Assembly (NCBI GenBank): GCA_030765045.1
Contig: CM060964.1
Location: forward strand, 151,719,205-151,783,204
Reading direction: 5' to 3'
Source: Tenodera sinensis
Taxonomy: Eukaryota; Arthropoda; Insecta; Mantodea; Mantidae
DNA length: 64,000 nt
The position numbers and the translations under genes are program-made. A model generated the notes under the pieces. That model was given only the letters and a program-made list of their open reading frames with translations, made no database searches and was not told the origin of the DNA. Each line of letters begins with the position of its first letter. Within the stretch, counting starts at the first letter, position 1. Positions 1 to 10,505 of this stretch are shown piece after piece.

Positions 1-491
1 GCGCTCAGAATCAGGGGTTTCATCAACAGACAACCACACAAACTGATCCCTAATTCATTTTGTATATTTGACAATACGTTATTGTAACAATGTCCTACAT
101 AAGTCTTACGCAGTGTACTTTCTTCAGGCACATGTTGTCAAGTGTACTTGGCAAGAAAGTTTTTAAATGTCGGATTATTAATTTTGAACAAGGGAAAATC
201 AGCAGCTAAAAGTGCTTGACACAAGTCATAGGAAAATTCAGTAAACCTACTTCCTAAACACTCTACTAGCTGTTTTTTAACAGGTTCTTTGTTTGTGAGT
301 TTTCTGATTAAATTCTCCTTATGTTTTGCTGTGTTTATGTGCTGAACTATTTGAAATCTTCTCTCACTCCCTACATTTTTCTCACACGCTCCACAAAACA
401 GAGCCCCATTATCTGTAGATATTAAATCACCCGAAAACTCTTTCTGTAAATTAATTAATCTAGCACTCGAAGTTGGCTTTGTTTTCGACAT
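1..491 (-). pseudogene. hAT transposase, N-terminal part, broken and cut by the window edge
   Basis: The reading frame starts at 491 and gives 117 residues before a TGA at 138-140. A BED-like zinc finger is visible near residues 33-57 (CGACEKNVGS, then histidines in QHINTAKHKE; spacing C-x2-C-x16-H-x5-H). This resembles the N-terminus of CGGBP1-like hAT transposases. Past the stop the same frame continues sensibly (HVPEESTLRKTYVGHCYNN), and after a further one-base shift it reads WLSVDETPDSE, like the region before the first catalytic Asp in this family. I therefore infer one transposase broken by a stop and a frameshift, continuing left of the window. Family is inferred from motifs; the catalytic triad and C-terminal dimerisation domain are outside the window. 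Confidence 0.75.
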
Positions 492-1172
492 TTGAAGAGC
501 TTTTTAACATTTTATACGCCTAATTTAATTTGGTGTGAACCAGTTCACAACACTGTTACGTTTGAAGACCACAACACAACTACTGGTGAGCAGGCAAGCG
601 TTGCTATAATCGTGCTGATCAAAGCGTTGACCTGCACTTTATCTTTGCTACTATAAACCTCTCAGATAACGCACTGATTATTTTCTACGAACATACATAT
701 AATGAAAGGATGGAAACAGGGGATTCACTGTATGACAACAAGACTCAGCATTAGTTCTCGCCACCTCGCGAGTTGCATCATCATGTGCACTACTACCAAT
801 GTGAAAAATTTTATACGGATGGAAAAAATAATAAAAAACCATAAAAATAATTAAAATATGCAATATATGGGGCTATAATATTGAAATCTTAGTGAGTTGT
901 ATCATCATATGCAATATTACCAATATGAGAAATATTATCCTGATGGAAAACAATAATAAAAAACCATAGAAATCATTAAAATATGCAATATAGGGGCTAT
1001 AATATTGAAATAATATGCATTTATCAAAAATCAAGAAAATATGCAGTTATATGCACCATAAAATCATGTCGAAATAACTGAAAATTCCATAATTCGTGCA
1101 CATAATATAAAAGCATACAATTTTAACCCCTATGAAAAAACATGCAAATGCATGAACTTCCTAGCCCTAGTA
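492..1172 (-). mobile_element. 5' non-coding end of the hAT element
   Basis: Upstream of the transposase start (rightward here) lies AT-rich sequence with many ATGCA-type words (ATGCATTTATC, ATGCAAATGCATGAA) and a tandem duplication. I place the outer end near 1172, where the minus strand reads CTAGGGCTAGGAAG, a plausible hAT terminal inverted repeat. The other end is outside the window, so neither the inverted repeat nor an 8-bp target duplication can be checked. 1173-1661 holds nothing I can assign. Confidence 0.4.
770..1012. repeat. Tandem duplication, about 124 bp x 2
   Basis: Two diverged direct copies begin with GAGTTGCATCATCAT (770) and GAGTTGTATCATCAT (894). Both run through the same order of words: ACCAATATGAGAAAT, GATGGAAAA, AATAATAAAAAACCATA, TTAAAATATGCAATATA and GGGCTATAATATTGAAAT. 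They lie in the presumed 5' region of the hAT element. Confidence 0.8.
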
Positions 1173-1661
1173 GTCACTTCTCACATTCCTTATACTCATA
1201 TCATACAGTATATCTTTCCCATAGTTACTTCTGCAGTTTCCAGTTAGTGTCGTTCTGAATTTCTGATTACTTATAATAGACGGTCATTTATGTGATGTGA
1301 TCTGATATCTTTAATAGGGTATTCATTGCTAAGGCTGATTTGCAGCTGGCTGATTTATATTGCAGTAACTGTGAGTAGTTTATTCCCATTAAATGCTTTT
1401 TATAATGTTGCTTAGTTTTGAGTAGACAAATACCACTATAACTTCAGGTTTAATAAACCACAGTATAACTTTTCATTACAGCTTGTTCATTTCACTCAAG
1501 GCCTAAACAAATATTTTCAGACTTCGTGCTGTTGATGATGATTATTATTTTAAGGATACAATGGTTACTCTGCTGTTTTAGCCCAAAATTGTATTATCTC
1601 CATTCTTCCTTGTAACTGTGAAATATTCCATTTATCTCAAGCACTTCTTTTTTATTGTGTT

Positions 1662-1676
1662 ACATATTATGGAGTT
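1662..1676. repeat. Target-site duplication, left copy, of LINE A1
   Basis: ACATATTATGGAGTT is repeated exactly at 3838-3852. The two 15-bp copies bracket the LINE, as expected for target-primed reverse transcription. Confidence 0.93.
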
Positions 1677-3837
1677 TCTGACTGGAAAAAAGCCATTATC
1701 ATCCCGATTTTAAAGAAAAACAAACCCTCAAACAATATTAATAGTTTCAGACCAATATCTTTGACCAGTGTTATTGCAAAAGTGATGGAAAGAATGGTGG
1801 CATTTAGACTTAACTGGTACCTAGAATATTACAACTTAATTAATAGTTCACAGACCGGCTTCAGACAGAATCATAATACAAGTGAAAATGTACTCCTGCT
1901 AAGCCAAGACATCAAGGAAGCTTTCAATAGAAAGGAGGATACCTTAGCAGTATTCATTGATTTTAAATCAGCATATGACTCAGTCTGGAGAAACAAATTA
2001 ATTGAGAAGTTGCAATCAATAGGTGTGAAAAGTAACATGCTTAAATGGATAACTCAGTTTATTTCACAAAGATTTTGTGCCACAAAATATAATACATACA
2101 TTTCCAAATATAAACAAACACACAGAGGACTGCCACAAGGTGCTGTTCTGAGCACAACACTCTTTAACATATATATAAATGACCTTCCATCAATAATAAA
2201 AACTTTAGAAACCAAAATTGCTTTATTTGCTGACGATGTAGTCATTTGGACTTCAGGCTCTCCAAAAAAACCTGAATTAATTAAAGACAGAATAGAAACA
2301 GCCCTAAACAAAGGACATGAATGGAGCTCCAAAAACCTCATGACTATCAGTGTGGAAAAAACAAATTATGAATTATTTACACTAAAATACAAACCAGTTA
2401 ATATTAACATAAATTATAATGGTAAACCACTAGAAAGCAGTTGATGATGCCAAATACTTAGGCATCACTTTCGACAGAAAGCTAAGTTGGAAAAAACATA
2501 TAACAAACATCTCAGAAAAGGTTGAAAAGAAACTGCAAATCCTGAAAAGGTTAGCTGGTGCTAAATGGGGCTGCTCAAGGAGAGTCCTTAACACAACATA
2601 CAAAATGTATGTTAAACCAAACCTCTTGTACTGCTCTGAAGCTTTAATAACAGCAGCAAATGCTAACATCAATAAACTTGAACAAATACAAAATCAGGCT
2701 CTTCGCCTAATCACTGGAGCAGTTAAATCCACACCTATTGATGCCATGCTTGCCTTAACACGGACCCCATCAATAGCAACAAAAATAGAAGAACAAGCAT
2801 TGCTCCAACACGAGAAAATGTTACGACTGCCAAACTCTAAATGGACAGAAGAGAACCTCCCCCCTTCAATCCTTAAAACTCATAGTGGTTTCCTAGAAAA
2901 GGTAACACAGATTAAATCCAAATTGAACATTCCTAACACCAGAGAAAATCTACTTATAAGAGAAAATCCATTGGAATTATTGCAACCTGCCTTCAATTTG
3001 GAATTAATAGAGGAAATAAGTAAATCAGACACACCAAAAGAAATACAAAAACTTCAAGTACTGGAAACAATCAGCACTAGATATCCCACAGAAGAATGGC
3101 TGCACATATATACTGATGGATCCTCCACGGAAAACCTTACTGGAGCTGGAGTTACGTGTTCACATTTTTCCTTTTATCATTCTGTTGGCAGAGACACAAC
3201 AAATTATGACGGAGAAATAGAGGCTATACACATTGCTCTCCGACAATTATTAAATCTTCCCTTAAATAAATTTAACAAGGCAGTAATTCTTTCGGATTCT
3301 AAAGCTGCAATTCAGGGAATATGTTCAAATACTACAAAGAAGTCAACAAAAATTAGAGAATGCTATAAAATGTTAACACAGCTCAAAAAAGTTAATAAGA
3401 CTGTTCATCTCCAATGGATTCCAGCACACTGCAGACTCACTTGCAAAGAAAGGCACAACAATAAAACAAAAGTCTAAATTCAATTTCTCATATTCCTCAA
3501 TAAAACGCTTGATCATTAAAAAATTTTCTCATTCATACCTACAAGAAATAGAAACAAATGCCAAAGATAAAAAATGGATTACACTACTTTCCAACCCAGA
3601 TATAATCCCCCAGAGACCCGACTATTGACAAATCGTGACTGCTTAGCAAGTCATCTCTACAGAACAGGTATCTCAGCTTCACCAATATGTGTCCTGTGTA
3701 ACGATCCAGCAGAAATGAACGAAGACCACTTGAAGACCTGTGAAGCATTAAGATCAGAAAAAACTACAGTTCAAAAGTATTGGAAAGCACGAATGCTAAT
3801 GGCTTCATTGCCAGATGCAAGGCACTAGAAAACAACA
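1677..3837 (+). mobile_element. LINE family A, copy 1 (I-type non-LTR, 5'-truncated)
   Basis: This is a 2.16-kb 5'-truncated retrotransposon flanked by a perfect 15-bp duplication. It keeps the reverse transcriptase, the RNase H domain and a C-terminal zinc motif, but has lost ORF1 and the endonuclease. The 3' end is a short AAC repeat (AAAACAACAAC) rather than poly(A). Jockey-clade LINEs usually lack RNase H, so the I/R1-type groups fit better. Copies at 9956-10127 and 15688-17972 share the same 3' end. The perfect flanking repeat shows the truncation happened at insertion. Confidence 0.9.
1683..3828 (+). pseudogene. LINE A1 ORF2: reverse transcriptase, RNase H and C-terminal zinc motif, broken
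   Basis: The frame opens at 1683 (DWKKAIIIPILKK) and runs to 2444. It includes FRPISLTSVIAK, the first Asp motif FIDFKSAYDSVW, LPQGAVLSTTLFNIYINDL and the active site FADDVVIW. A frameshift near 2440 moves the thumb (YLGITFDRKLSWKKH) to another frame that runs to 3477. The RNase H domain follows with YTDGSS, the Glu in GEIEAIHIAL, LSDSKAA and WIPAHC. Compared with copy A3, 23 bases are missing just after WIPAHC, between short CTG repeats, which shifts the frame. A second deletion of about 27 bases follows at about 3618. The C-terminus (3574-3828) keeps a C-x2-C-x9-H-x3-C motif, CVLCNDPAEMNEDHLKTC. The copy cannot make a full protein. Confidence 0.9.
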
Positions 3838-3852
3838 ACATATTATGGAGTT
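3838..3852. repeat. Target-site duplication, right copy, of LINE A1
   Basis: Exact match to 1662-1676, directly after the AAC tail. Confidence 0.93.
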
Positions 3853-4322
3853 ATCTGTGCATGAAAGGTGAAGTTAAATTAATGAAATGTGTGTAATACT
3901 TACTGTTAAATGTGCATCTGCTTTTAAAATTGCAAGCCAGTACATAAGGAGTGGCTCACACATAATCATAAATAAATAAGTTGAGATGTTGACTGAGACT
4001 GTGTTGTTTGTAGACTTCATGTAAATATTGGTTCCAAAGGATTGTGTGAAAATACACTTATTGTAACAGATTCATGAGCAGATAAATATATTTATTTTCC
4101 CATATTTAGACACATATGTAATTATGTTAAGTTATCTCTCCTATGACATTCTAATCTAATCATTAATAAATAGGCATCCCTCAATCCTGATGTATTGAAT
4201 CCCAAACTTGCGACTTGCTGCTTAATCTGTGGGTCCCAGGAAGCTTCAACACTGTGGTTATCTTGTTTCTGGAACTACTATGCACCAGACTCCTTACAAA
4301 CTATCTGCTTCTAGTGGACCTA
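3853..4322. other. Unassigned AT-rich spacer
   Basis: I see no open frame, repeat boundary or RNA gene here. It ends with the TA dinucleotide used by the MITE at 4325. Confidence 0.5.
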
Positions 4323-4324
4323 TA

Positions 4325-5027
4325 CAGGTGTCCCAAAATTAGACAGACAAAGTTTGGGAGCTGATAGATAACATTATTTTAAACACTTTTTCTTAAGGAA
4401 AGTTTTTTGCTGTGGTGCTTCGTTTAAGCGCTAGACGAGTTAATGTAATAATTACTGCCTCCCACCCAGTTTAAGTATTTGTGGCAAAATCAACAATTCA
4501 AATTAGTATTGCATTTATCTTAATAAGTCACACAATCTTAATCAAAGAAACAAACACAGAACAATAAATAAAACATAAACATTTCATTGTTTACAGTTAA
4601 TCACTGCTTTACTATTCAAAATTAGGCCAACAAAATTTTAAACCAGAGAAATGACTGGTGTCTTTGTGAGAGTAGGGTAGAATAGGGCATGCCAATGCAC
4701 TCTTTGTGTTAATCACAATCGGCGTGCGTTCCAACATTTACTTTTAATAATAAAGCTGTGATTAACTGTAAACATTGAGATATTTATGTGTTGTGTATTT
4801 GTTTCTTGGATTAAGATTATGTACCTTACTAAGATAAATGCAATACCAATTTGCATTGTTGATTTTGCCGTAAATAGCTAAATTGGGTGGGAGGAGGTAA
4901 TCTATGACATTAACTCATCTAGTGCTTAAACAAAGCACCGCAATAAAAAACTTTCCTTAACAAAAGGTGTTTAAAATAATGTTATCTATTGGCTCCTAAA
5001 GTTTGTCAGTCTAATTTTGGGATATCG
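4325..5027. mobile_element. Fold-back MITE with long inverted repeats, TA target duplication
   Basis: The element begins CAGGTGTCCCAAAATTAGAC. The minus strand of its right end reads CGATATCCCAAAATTAGAC. The match continues inward for about 300 bp on each arm; examples are GATAGATAACATTATTTTAA near 4361 and its reverse complement near 4968, and CACCCAGTTTAAG near 4465 against the mirrored words near 4880. About 100 bp of unique sequence lies between the arms. TA flanks both ends (4323-4324 and 5028-5029), as in Tc1/mariner elements. There is no ORF, so this is a non-autonomous fold-back element of 703 bp. Confidence 0.85.
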
Positions 5028-5268
5028 TATATAACTTCCATACAACATTTTCTCAAGTTTTGTTTTGTACGTCCTAAATGACTAACAGTTTCCTTAATGC
5101 CCATATCTGATTTTCTTTTCAGTGGCTCTCCCCTATTATGTCTAGTAGTAAATTAGCCCATCTCTTCAGTGTTGATTTCATCGTCATTTCTTTGGTTTCT
5201 TTATATTCCAAAATTGCCTGCCAATAACTGTTACACATTACCAGATTAAATTCCATACAATCAGTCAC

Positions 5269-5336
5269 ACTCACTCACTCATTCACTCACTCACTCACTC
5301 ACTCACTCACTCACTCACTCACTCACTCACTCACTC
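5269..5336. repeat. CACT tetranucleotide microsatellite
   Basis: About 17 units of CACT with one early interruption (CATTCACT). Confidence 0.95.
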
Positions 5337-5429
5337 CCTTCTTCCTTCTTTCCTTCGTCACTTCCTTATTACAAAATTTATTATTACTGGTCCTTTACAC
5401 TTCCTCTTCTTTATCCCTATCATTTTCAG

Positions 5430-7085
5430 TATCCATTAATTTAATTTTTGCTTCGTCTGCTCATGCATTAAAATCCCCATTATTTTTAAGTCTTTACACA
5501 TGTATCCATTTTGTACTACTTCCATATCTTGTACTAGTTTATTTAACAAAGTTGATTGTAAAATGCTAATACCATTGGGGTTATATACTGCTGCCACACA
5601 TACCTTTTCCATCCCCATATGCCACCTAATTCGCACCATAACATTGAGCCACCACCTAAATATTTTAACTCTTTTGCTTGCAAACTGTCCCCTATGAACA
5701 ACCCTATTCCATCTGATTCTCAAACCCTTTCTTTCCTCCTAAGCCCCTTTTTTCTGTAAAAGGTAAGCACAGCCCTCTCAATATCAATATCTTTAACCAA
5801 CCATGTCTCAACTACAGCGATTACAGTACCTGCATTTAACAACAGCAATGTTTCTGCATTCCTCACTTTCTTCATAAGTCCTTCAGGTTACAACTCTCAG
5901 TTCATTTCCCTATACCAAGCCCCTTCACTCAAATCTAAAGTCTTATAATTTTGTCCTATCTATGACACTGTCAATCCTGTCTGTGCCTGCTCCTCCTCTC
6001 CCCAGGCTTCTGATTGCTTCCACCTCCTGTTGACAATATGCTCAGTACCATGTCCCTCTCTTCTTCTACTCTCTCAGCTGCTCCCAAGGTCATTCTCTGA
6101 GCGTTTGATCCCAGATTACTCCTAACTCTGTTTAGTGATGCCAATGCTTGCCTCCTCTCTTTCACTTCTACCTCCACAAGCACTTTCCACCTGTCTTCTC
6201 AACTGATGCGATGGTGATCAATTTTGATAGCAACACCAACCCACTCCTCGTATATCTCTCCTTTCCCTGTTGTTGTTCACTGTGCCACTTTTACATCATC
6301 TCTCATCATTTGGCTACATGACTTTCATCTCCCCTCTCCTTTGCCTCTTTTTATGTTTCCCTTGATTGTTTCTTGGAGCAAAGCATGTGTTGTCATTTGT
6401 TGGCCAATATCCTGTCTGTTGCCAGCTATCCATAGTGTCAGTCCTCGCACAAAGCTTTTTCCCATTGATCTCTAGCTTTCTTCATTTTTGTATTAAAATG
6501 CTTCTAATTTGTCTTTCTTTTTTGCTGTAGTTATGTTCAGTAAAAGCTTTTTAAACTTGTAGCTTTGCTGTATTATTTACATTTTCCATTTAAGGTCAAC
6601 TGCTGCCAATTTTATTATTATGGGTCTCGAGTTTCTTCCTCATCTTCATACTGTAAAGGAATTAATAATTTTCCATAATTTTAATTAACTTCAATTCATC
6701 CTACATGAGCTATTCCACCTACCACCATATTCTTGTCCCTTTTCTTTTCTCATATTCAAAGATAATTATAATCGTCTATTAGCTTTTTCAATCCTTTCCA
6801 GCAGTATAGTCTTTGGTTCAGCTATATGACCTTTTCTCCTTCTTTTCTTTCAAAATTTTCCATTTCCTTTTTTATTTCTTCCATGTTCCTGACCAATCAT
6901 TTTTCTATTCCTCCTTCCATGTGCTTCACATATACCACATCTTCAGCGTTTTGTTTTAGTATTATCCTTATGTCTACATCTCCAGTCCAAGATTCAGCTC
7001 AACTCCACCAATGACAAGCAGGAATCCCAAAACTAGTGGTGCCTATAGCCATACCAATACCTCCCCACAGCTCTTCTTCTCATTT
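5430..7085 (-). pseudogene. Eroded LINE: ORF1 tail and endonuclease remnants
   Basis: Read on the minus strand, 5723-5436 gives KVCVAAVYNPNG, then TLLNKLVQDMEVVQNGYMC, then KIMGILMHEQ, which looks like the end of a decayed GDFNAHE endonuclease motif. Upstream, 6183-5971 gives RRQALASLNRVRSNLG. At 7085-6600 there are broken, highly charged stretches (ICEAHGRRNRKMIGQEHG, ILLERIEKANRRL) compatible with an ORF1 coiled coil. Stops and frameshifts are dense. A non-LTR retrotransposon with an APE-type endonuclease is my best reading; the clade cannot be given and no reverse transcriptase remains here. Confidence 0.5.
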
Positions 7086-8039
7086 TTCTTCCCTTTCCTT
7101 CGTTAAAAATACCAGTTCGCACATAATAACTTTGGAGTGGTACACCCATCTTCGCAAAGCTCACACAACACCCGTCTGTCTCTGATTGCTACCCACCAGC
7201 AGCTTCCAATTTATAAATATGCATTGTTTGAAAGCATTAGTGAAACATGGTTGAGAAATTATGCATGTGTTTTGCTAGATGTAGGTCCAAGACCAGTACA
7301 GCAATATATCAGTAATCTTGATTAAGTTCCTGCCATCATATACTGATGTGCACAAATGGGTTATACACACAAATTAATATTTATGTACTTGCCAACTTTT
7401 ATGGTTTGCCCATGAAATCTGTGGGAGCATAGACCCTTTATGGCAATGGAGGCACTTTTACAGAGCATTTGTGAGCAGATTTAAAGCACTAATAGATTTT
7501 CTCCCTGTATATGACAAAACATTAAATTCTATTACATTATATTGTCATTTGTGGTTGATGATGATAATGTAAGCCTCTTGCTAATTTGGGATTACCATGC
7601 TAGTTGTTATACAGTGCTATAATAAGCCAGATCATAGCATCACCATCATGGTTCCCCCTTTATGGGCTGTAACAAAATACATAGCTTGTGGACTTCATTT
7701 TTTGTGATTTAAAATTTGATTGCAGTACTAGTGACCTTTAGTAATCAACAGTGATGGACATTAATATTTATAATGGATGATTCCTATTTTTATAACAGCT
7801 TTTGTTCATAGTTCATGCTATGAAGTGTAAAATATGGACTAGACATCTTCTAGTAATCTATGAAGCAGCCTTATAATATAGCATCTATGACAAAATATGC
7901 TTGTTAGAAAATAGACATGCTCTAATTGATCTGCAAATTAATTACTATCCCTAAAACTTGGTACAAAGACTTCACTAACCAATATATTAAATATTGAAAT
8001 TTAAATAGGATTTTGAACTTCAAATGGTTGATTGAATTT
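7086..8039. other. Unassigned spacer
   Basis: AT-rich, with no supported coding frame, repeat or RNA feature. The short open frame at 7137-7325 has no recognisable motif. Confidence 0.5.
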
Positions 8040-8620
8040 ACGAGATAGAGTTTTACTGATACTTATACGAAGCCTATTGCACATCATCCATTTCTGCAAT
8101 TTTGTAATTGCAATTCTACCTGCATATGTCTGTCATTGCTACTTCTGAAATAAGATTTGTAGCATCTGCAAAGAGAAAGCTACTGATCAGTGCTAAGTGA
8201 GAATTAAGATTGTTGATGCAAATTAAAACTAGGAGTGATCTTAATATGGAATCTTGGGGATGCCAGATTCTATAGCAACAGGATTTGACTTCAACCATTT
8301 TGTATCTATTCTCAAGATAGGAAGCAAACTGTTGGCTAGTCCTGCTACTTGTTTTTTTTTGTTTTTAGCTTTAAGGATATTTACTTTGAAAGTAAAAGTT
8401 GCACTGTTGATTGATTTCCCTTTCCTGCAACCAGATTGAGTTTCCAATATAACCTTATGCTTTTCTAGGAATGGGACAGATCTGTTGTGTCTAATTTTCC
8501 CAAGGATTTTTGAAATGTCAGATGATAGGGGATAGGCTTATAAATTTCTCTACTGGTTTTGTCACCCTTCTTGAATAAGGGTTTCACTTTAGCTGTTGCT
8601 CCAAGGGGCAATGGTAAGTA
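8040..8620 (-). pseudogene. Eroded LINE reverse transcriptase fragment
   Basis: On the minus strand, scattered over three frames, the order of non-LTR reverse transcriptase motifs is visible. ATAKVKPLFKKGDKTS matches the entry motif (VKPLFKKGD), QSGCRKGKSINSATFTF the GFRKGKST motif, and PQDSILRSLLVLICINNLNS the PQGSILGPLLFLIYINDL motif. SSFLFADATNLIS is the active site, with the second catalytic Asp changed (ADD to ADA). Stops and frameshifts are frequent. Confidence 0.75.
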
Positions 8621-8914
8621 CAGGTTTTGTCAATCCCAGGATCCTGAGCCACCAGTCCTCGAGGTTTTGGGGTTGGATTAAGCTTAAAACAGCACCCTAA
8701 AAAAGTAAGTTCTAATCCTTTGGAGGATAGCCGGTGCAGTATGGGGTCTCTCAACCCTGTTCGGAGCCATCAAGAGCTTTGACCTGGTATAGAGATCGAC
8801 GGGGCTAGTGGTATCTCCCCATGCATGGAATCCAGTACAGCAATGGACACTGCTACTGATTTTCCCACTGTATTCTCTAAGAAGAGACATGTTTCAACTT
8901 GTCAACTGCTATCA
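8621..8914. other. Unassigned, mixed-composition sequence
   Basis: More GC-rich than its flanks, with short palindromes, but I cannot assign it. It may be the 5' part of the degenerate LINE that follows, or another repeat. Confidence 0.3.
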
Positions 8915-9245
8915 CATCAATAAAGTGTGACATGCCTCTTCATCTGATTATGCACTCAGCTACACCAGAACAACTACCTCTTAGCTCCTTGAACCCCTTT
9001 GTGATTCAGGCCACACTGGACAAAATCACTGGTCCCGCACAGAACTATAGCTGGCAACTAATGGCTCTTTGTTGGTACAGACTAAGGATGATCCACATTC
9101 CCTTCAGTTATTGCAGGTTCATCACTTCGGAACCCGTGAAATTATTGTTGAGCCACATACAACTTTGAATGTCTGCCAAGGTGTTGTCACTTCCTCCAAC
9201 TTAGATGGCCTCTCTGAAGAGGAAGTTATCACCTATATATTTCTA
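8915..9245 (+). pseudogene. Eroded LINE ORF1 (RRM-like region) fragment
   Basis: The frame around 9069-9245 reads LVQTKDDPHSLQLLQVHHFG and then EIIVEPHTTLNVCQGVV, followed by LDGLSEEEVI. This order (a VEPH-x-TLN-x-x-GVV core followed by LSEEE) resembles the region before the zinc knuckles in ORF1 of some arthropod LINEs. That family match is from memory. The frame is interrupted upstream. Pieces at about 12.9-14.5 kb on the same strand could be later parts of the same old element, separated by younger insertions. Confidence 0.5.
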
Positions 9246-9464
9246 GCCAAGGAGTCAGTGCAGCTAAGTGGCTCACGTGTTGAGACGGTGCAGCACAGGT
9301 ACAATTACTGGGGGGAAAAAAAGAATAGCCATACTCTTGAAAGGCAGAATATGGCCAAGTTCCACTTCGGATCAAGTCCCCTACAGTTGATAACGGATCT
9401 CGGATAATGAGTGAAAGCACATGTTTGAACAAAATACTAGAACTCCATGTAGTAGTGTTGCAGA

Positions 9465-9545
9465 AAGCTGGAGCTATGACCAAGTGGTGAAGTTGATAGT
9501 GATAGAATGTAGTGAAGAAAGCGTACAGGTTCAAATCTCTCATTT
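9465..9545 (+). other. Possible tRNA-like (SINE head) sequence
   Basis: There is an A-box-like TGACCAAGTGGT and, about 45 bases on, a good B-box-like GGTTCAAATCTC. No acceptor stem is convincing. It could be the head of a tRNA-derived SINE or chance. Confidence 0.3.
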
Positions 9546-9955
9546 TTACAGTTTGATCCCATATTTTCTACTTCTCTTTTTTATGATGAATATACTTTAG
9601 CATATATGTATTTTAAATATTACTAAATTAAATTACATGCTTTTCAATGATAACACCGCTCTGCATGGATTTGGCTTTTTTTAAATGAATCTGCATTTTT
9701 GAATCACATTTTCACACTGATTGCATAACTGAAATCCGTTTTCGTGTACCATGTCAGAATTTTTTGGAATTCAAATTTTATGTTTTGAATATTTTTCATT
9801 ATGCACGTACTGTAATAATATTACCGTGTGTTTATCGTTTCTTAGAAAGGCTCACCAGGTTATAATTTCAGCTTTATTACTCAAAATGTGAAATAATATA
9901 ACTATTACTATTGTTATATTTTATATGTTTATATTTATACATTTTTTATATTTAT

Positions 9956-10127
9956 GTTGTTGTTGTTGTTGTTGTTTTCTAGTGCCTTGCATCTGGCAAT
10001 GAAGCCATTGGCATTCGTGCTTTCCAATACTTTTGAACTGTAGTTTCTTCTGATCTTAATGCTTCACAGGTCTTCAAGTGGTCTTCATTCATTTCTGCTG
10101 GATCGTTACACAGGACACATATTGGTG
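9956..10127 (-). mobile_element. LINE family A, copy 2 (172-bp 3' end only)
   Basis: It starts with the GTT-repeat tail (minus-strand AAC repeat) and matches the 3' ends of copies 1 and 3 through the TTCTAGTGCCTTGCATCTGG region up to CACATATTGGTG, where similarity stops. It covers only the C-terminal zinc region of ORF2. I see no clear target duplication. Confidence 0.9.
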
Positions 10128-10505
10128 GCTTTCATGTAACTGTTTTCTTAACGGGCACCAGTTTTACAATGTGGCAGTTACATCACCCGACTTAAACCCC
10201 CATTTTGCAAGGGGGACCACACCTATCGTTGGTCAACGGGTCTATCGGACCTAGCCGGGAGGACTAAATAGGTGGTATTTAGATCCACCGACCTTCCCCT
10301 CATGTGCCTCTGAGGGACGTTGTTGTGCTGTGATAGGCCTGCACATATGTAAATGACATTTCCTCCATTTTAGATGAAACAGTATTACTGCTGTGATTCG
10401 GTATTTTTTTATATTTATTAAAATCTACTAACTATATCCGCCCTAGGGGACGTACAAAAATTTGTCATGGCAATAAGACATGCAATGTTTATTCTTGGAA
10501 ATGTT
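10128..10505. other. Unassigned sequence with short palindromes
   Basis: It contains self-complementary runs such as CCCCCATTTTGCAAGGGGG (near 10197) and GGTGGTATTTAGATCCACC (near 10271). It could be part of a structured repeat; no gene is supported. Confidence 0.35.

Noticed and set aside
4325..5027. Two separate palindromic repeats
   Set aside because: The arms are inverted copies with TA at both outer edges, so one fold-back element explains them.
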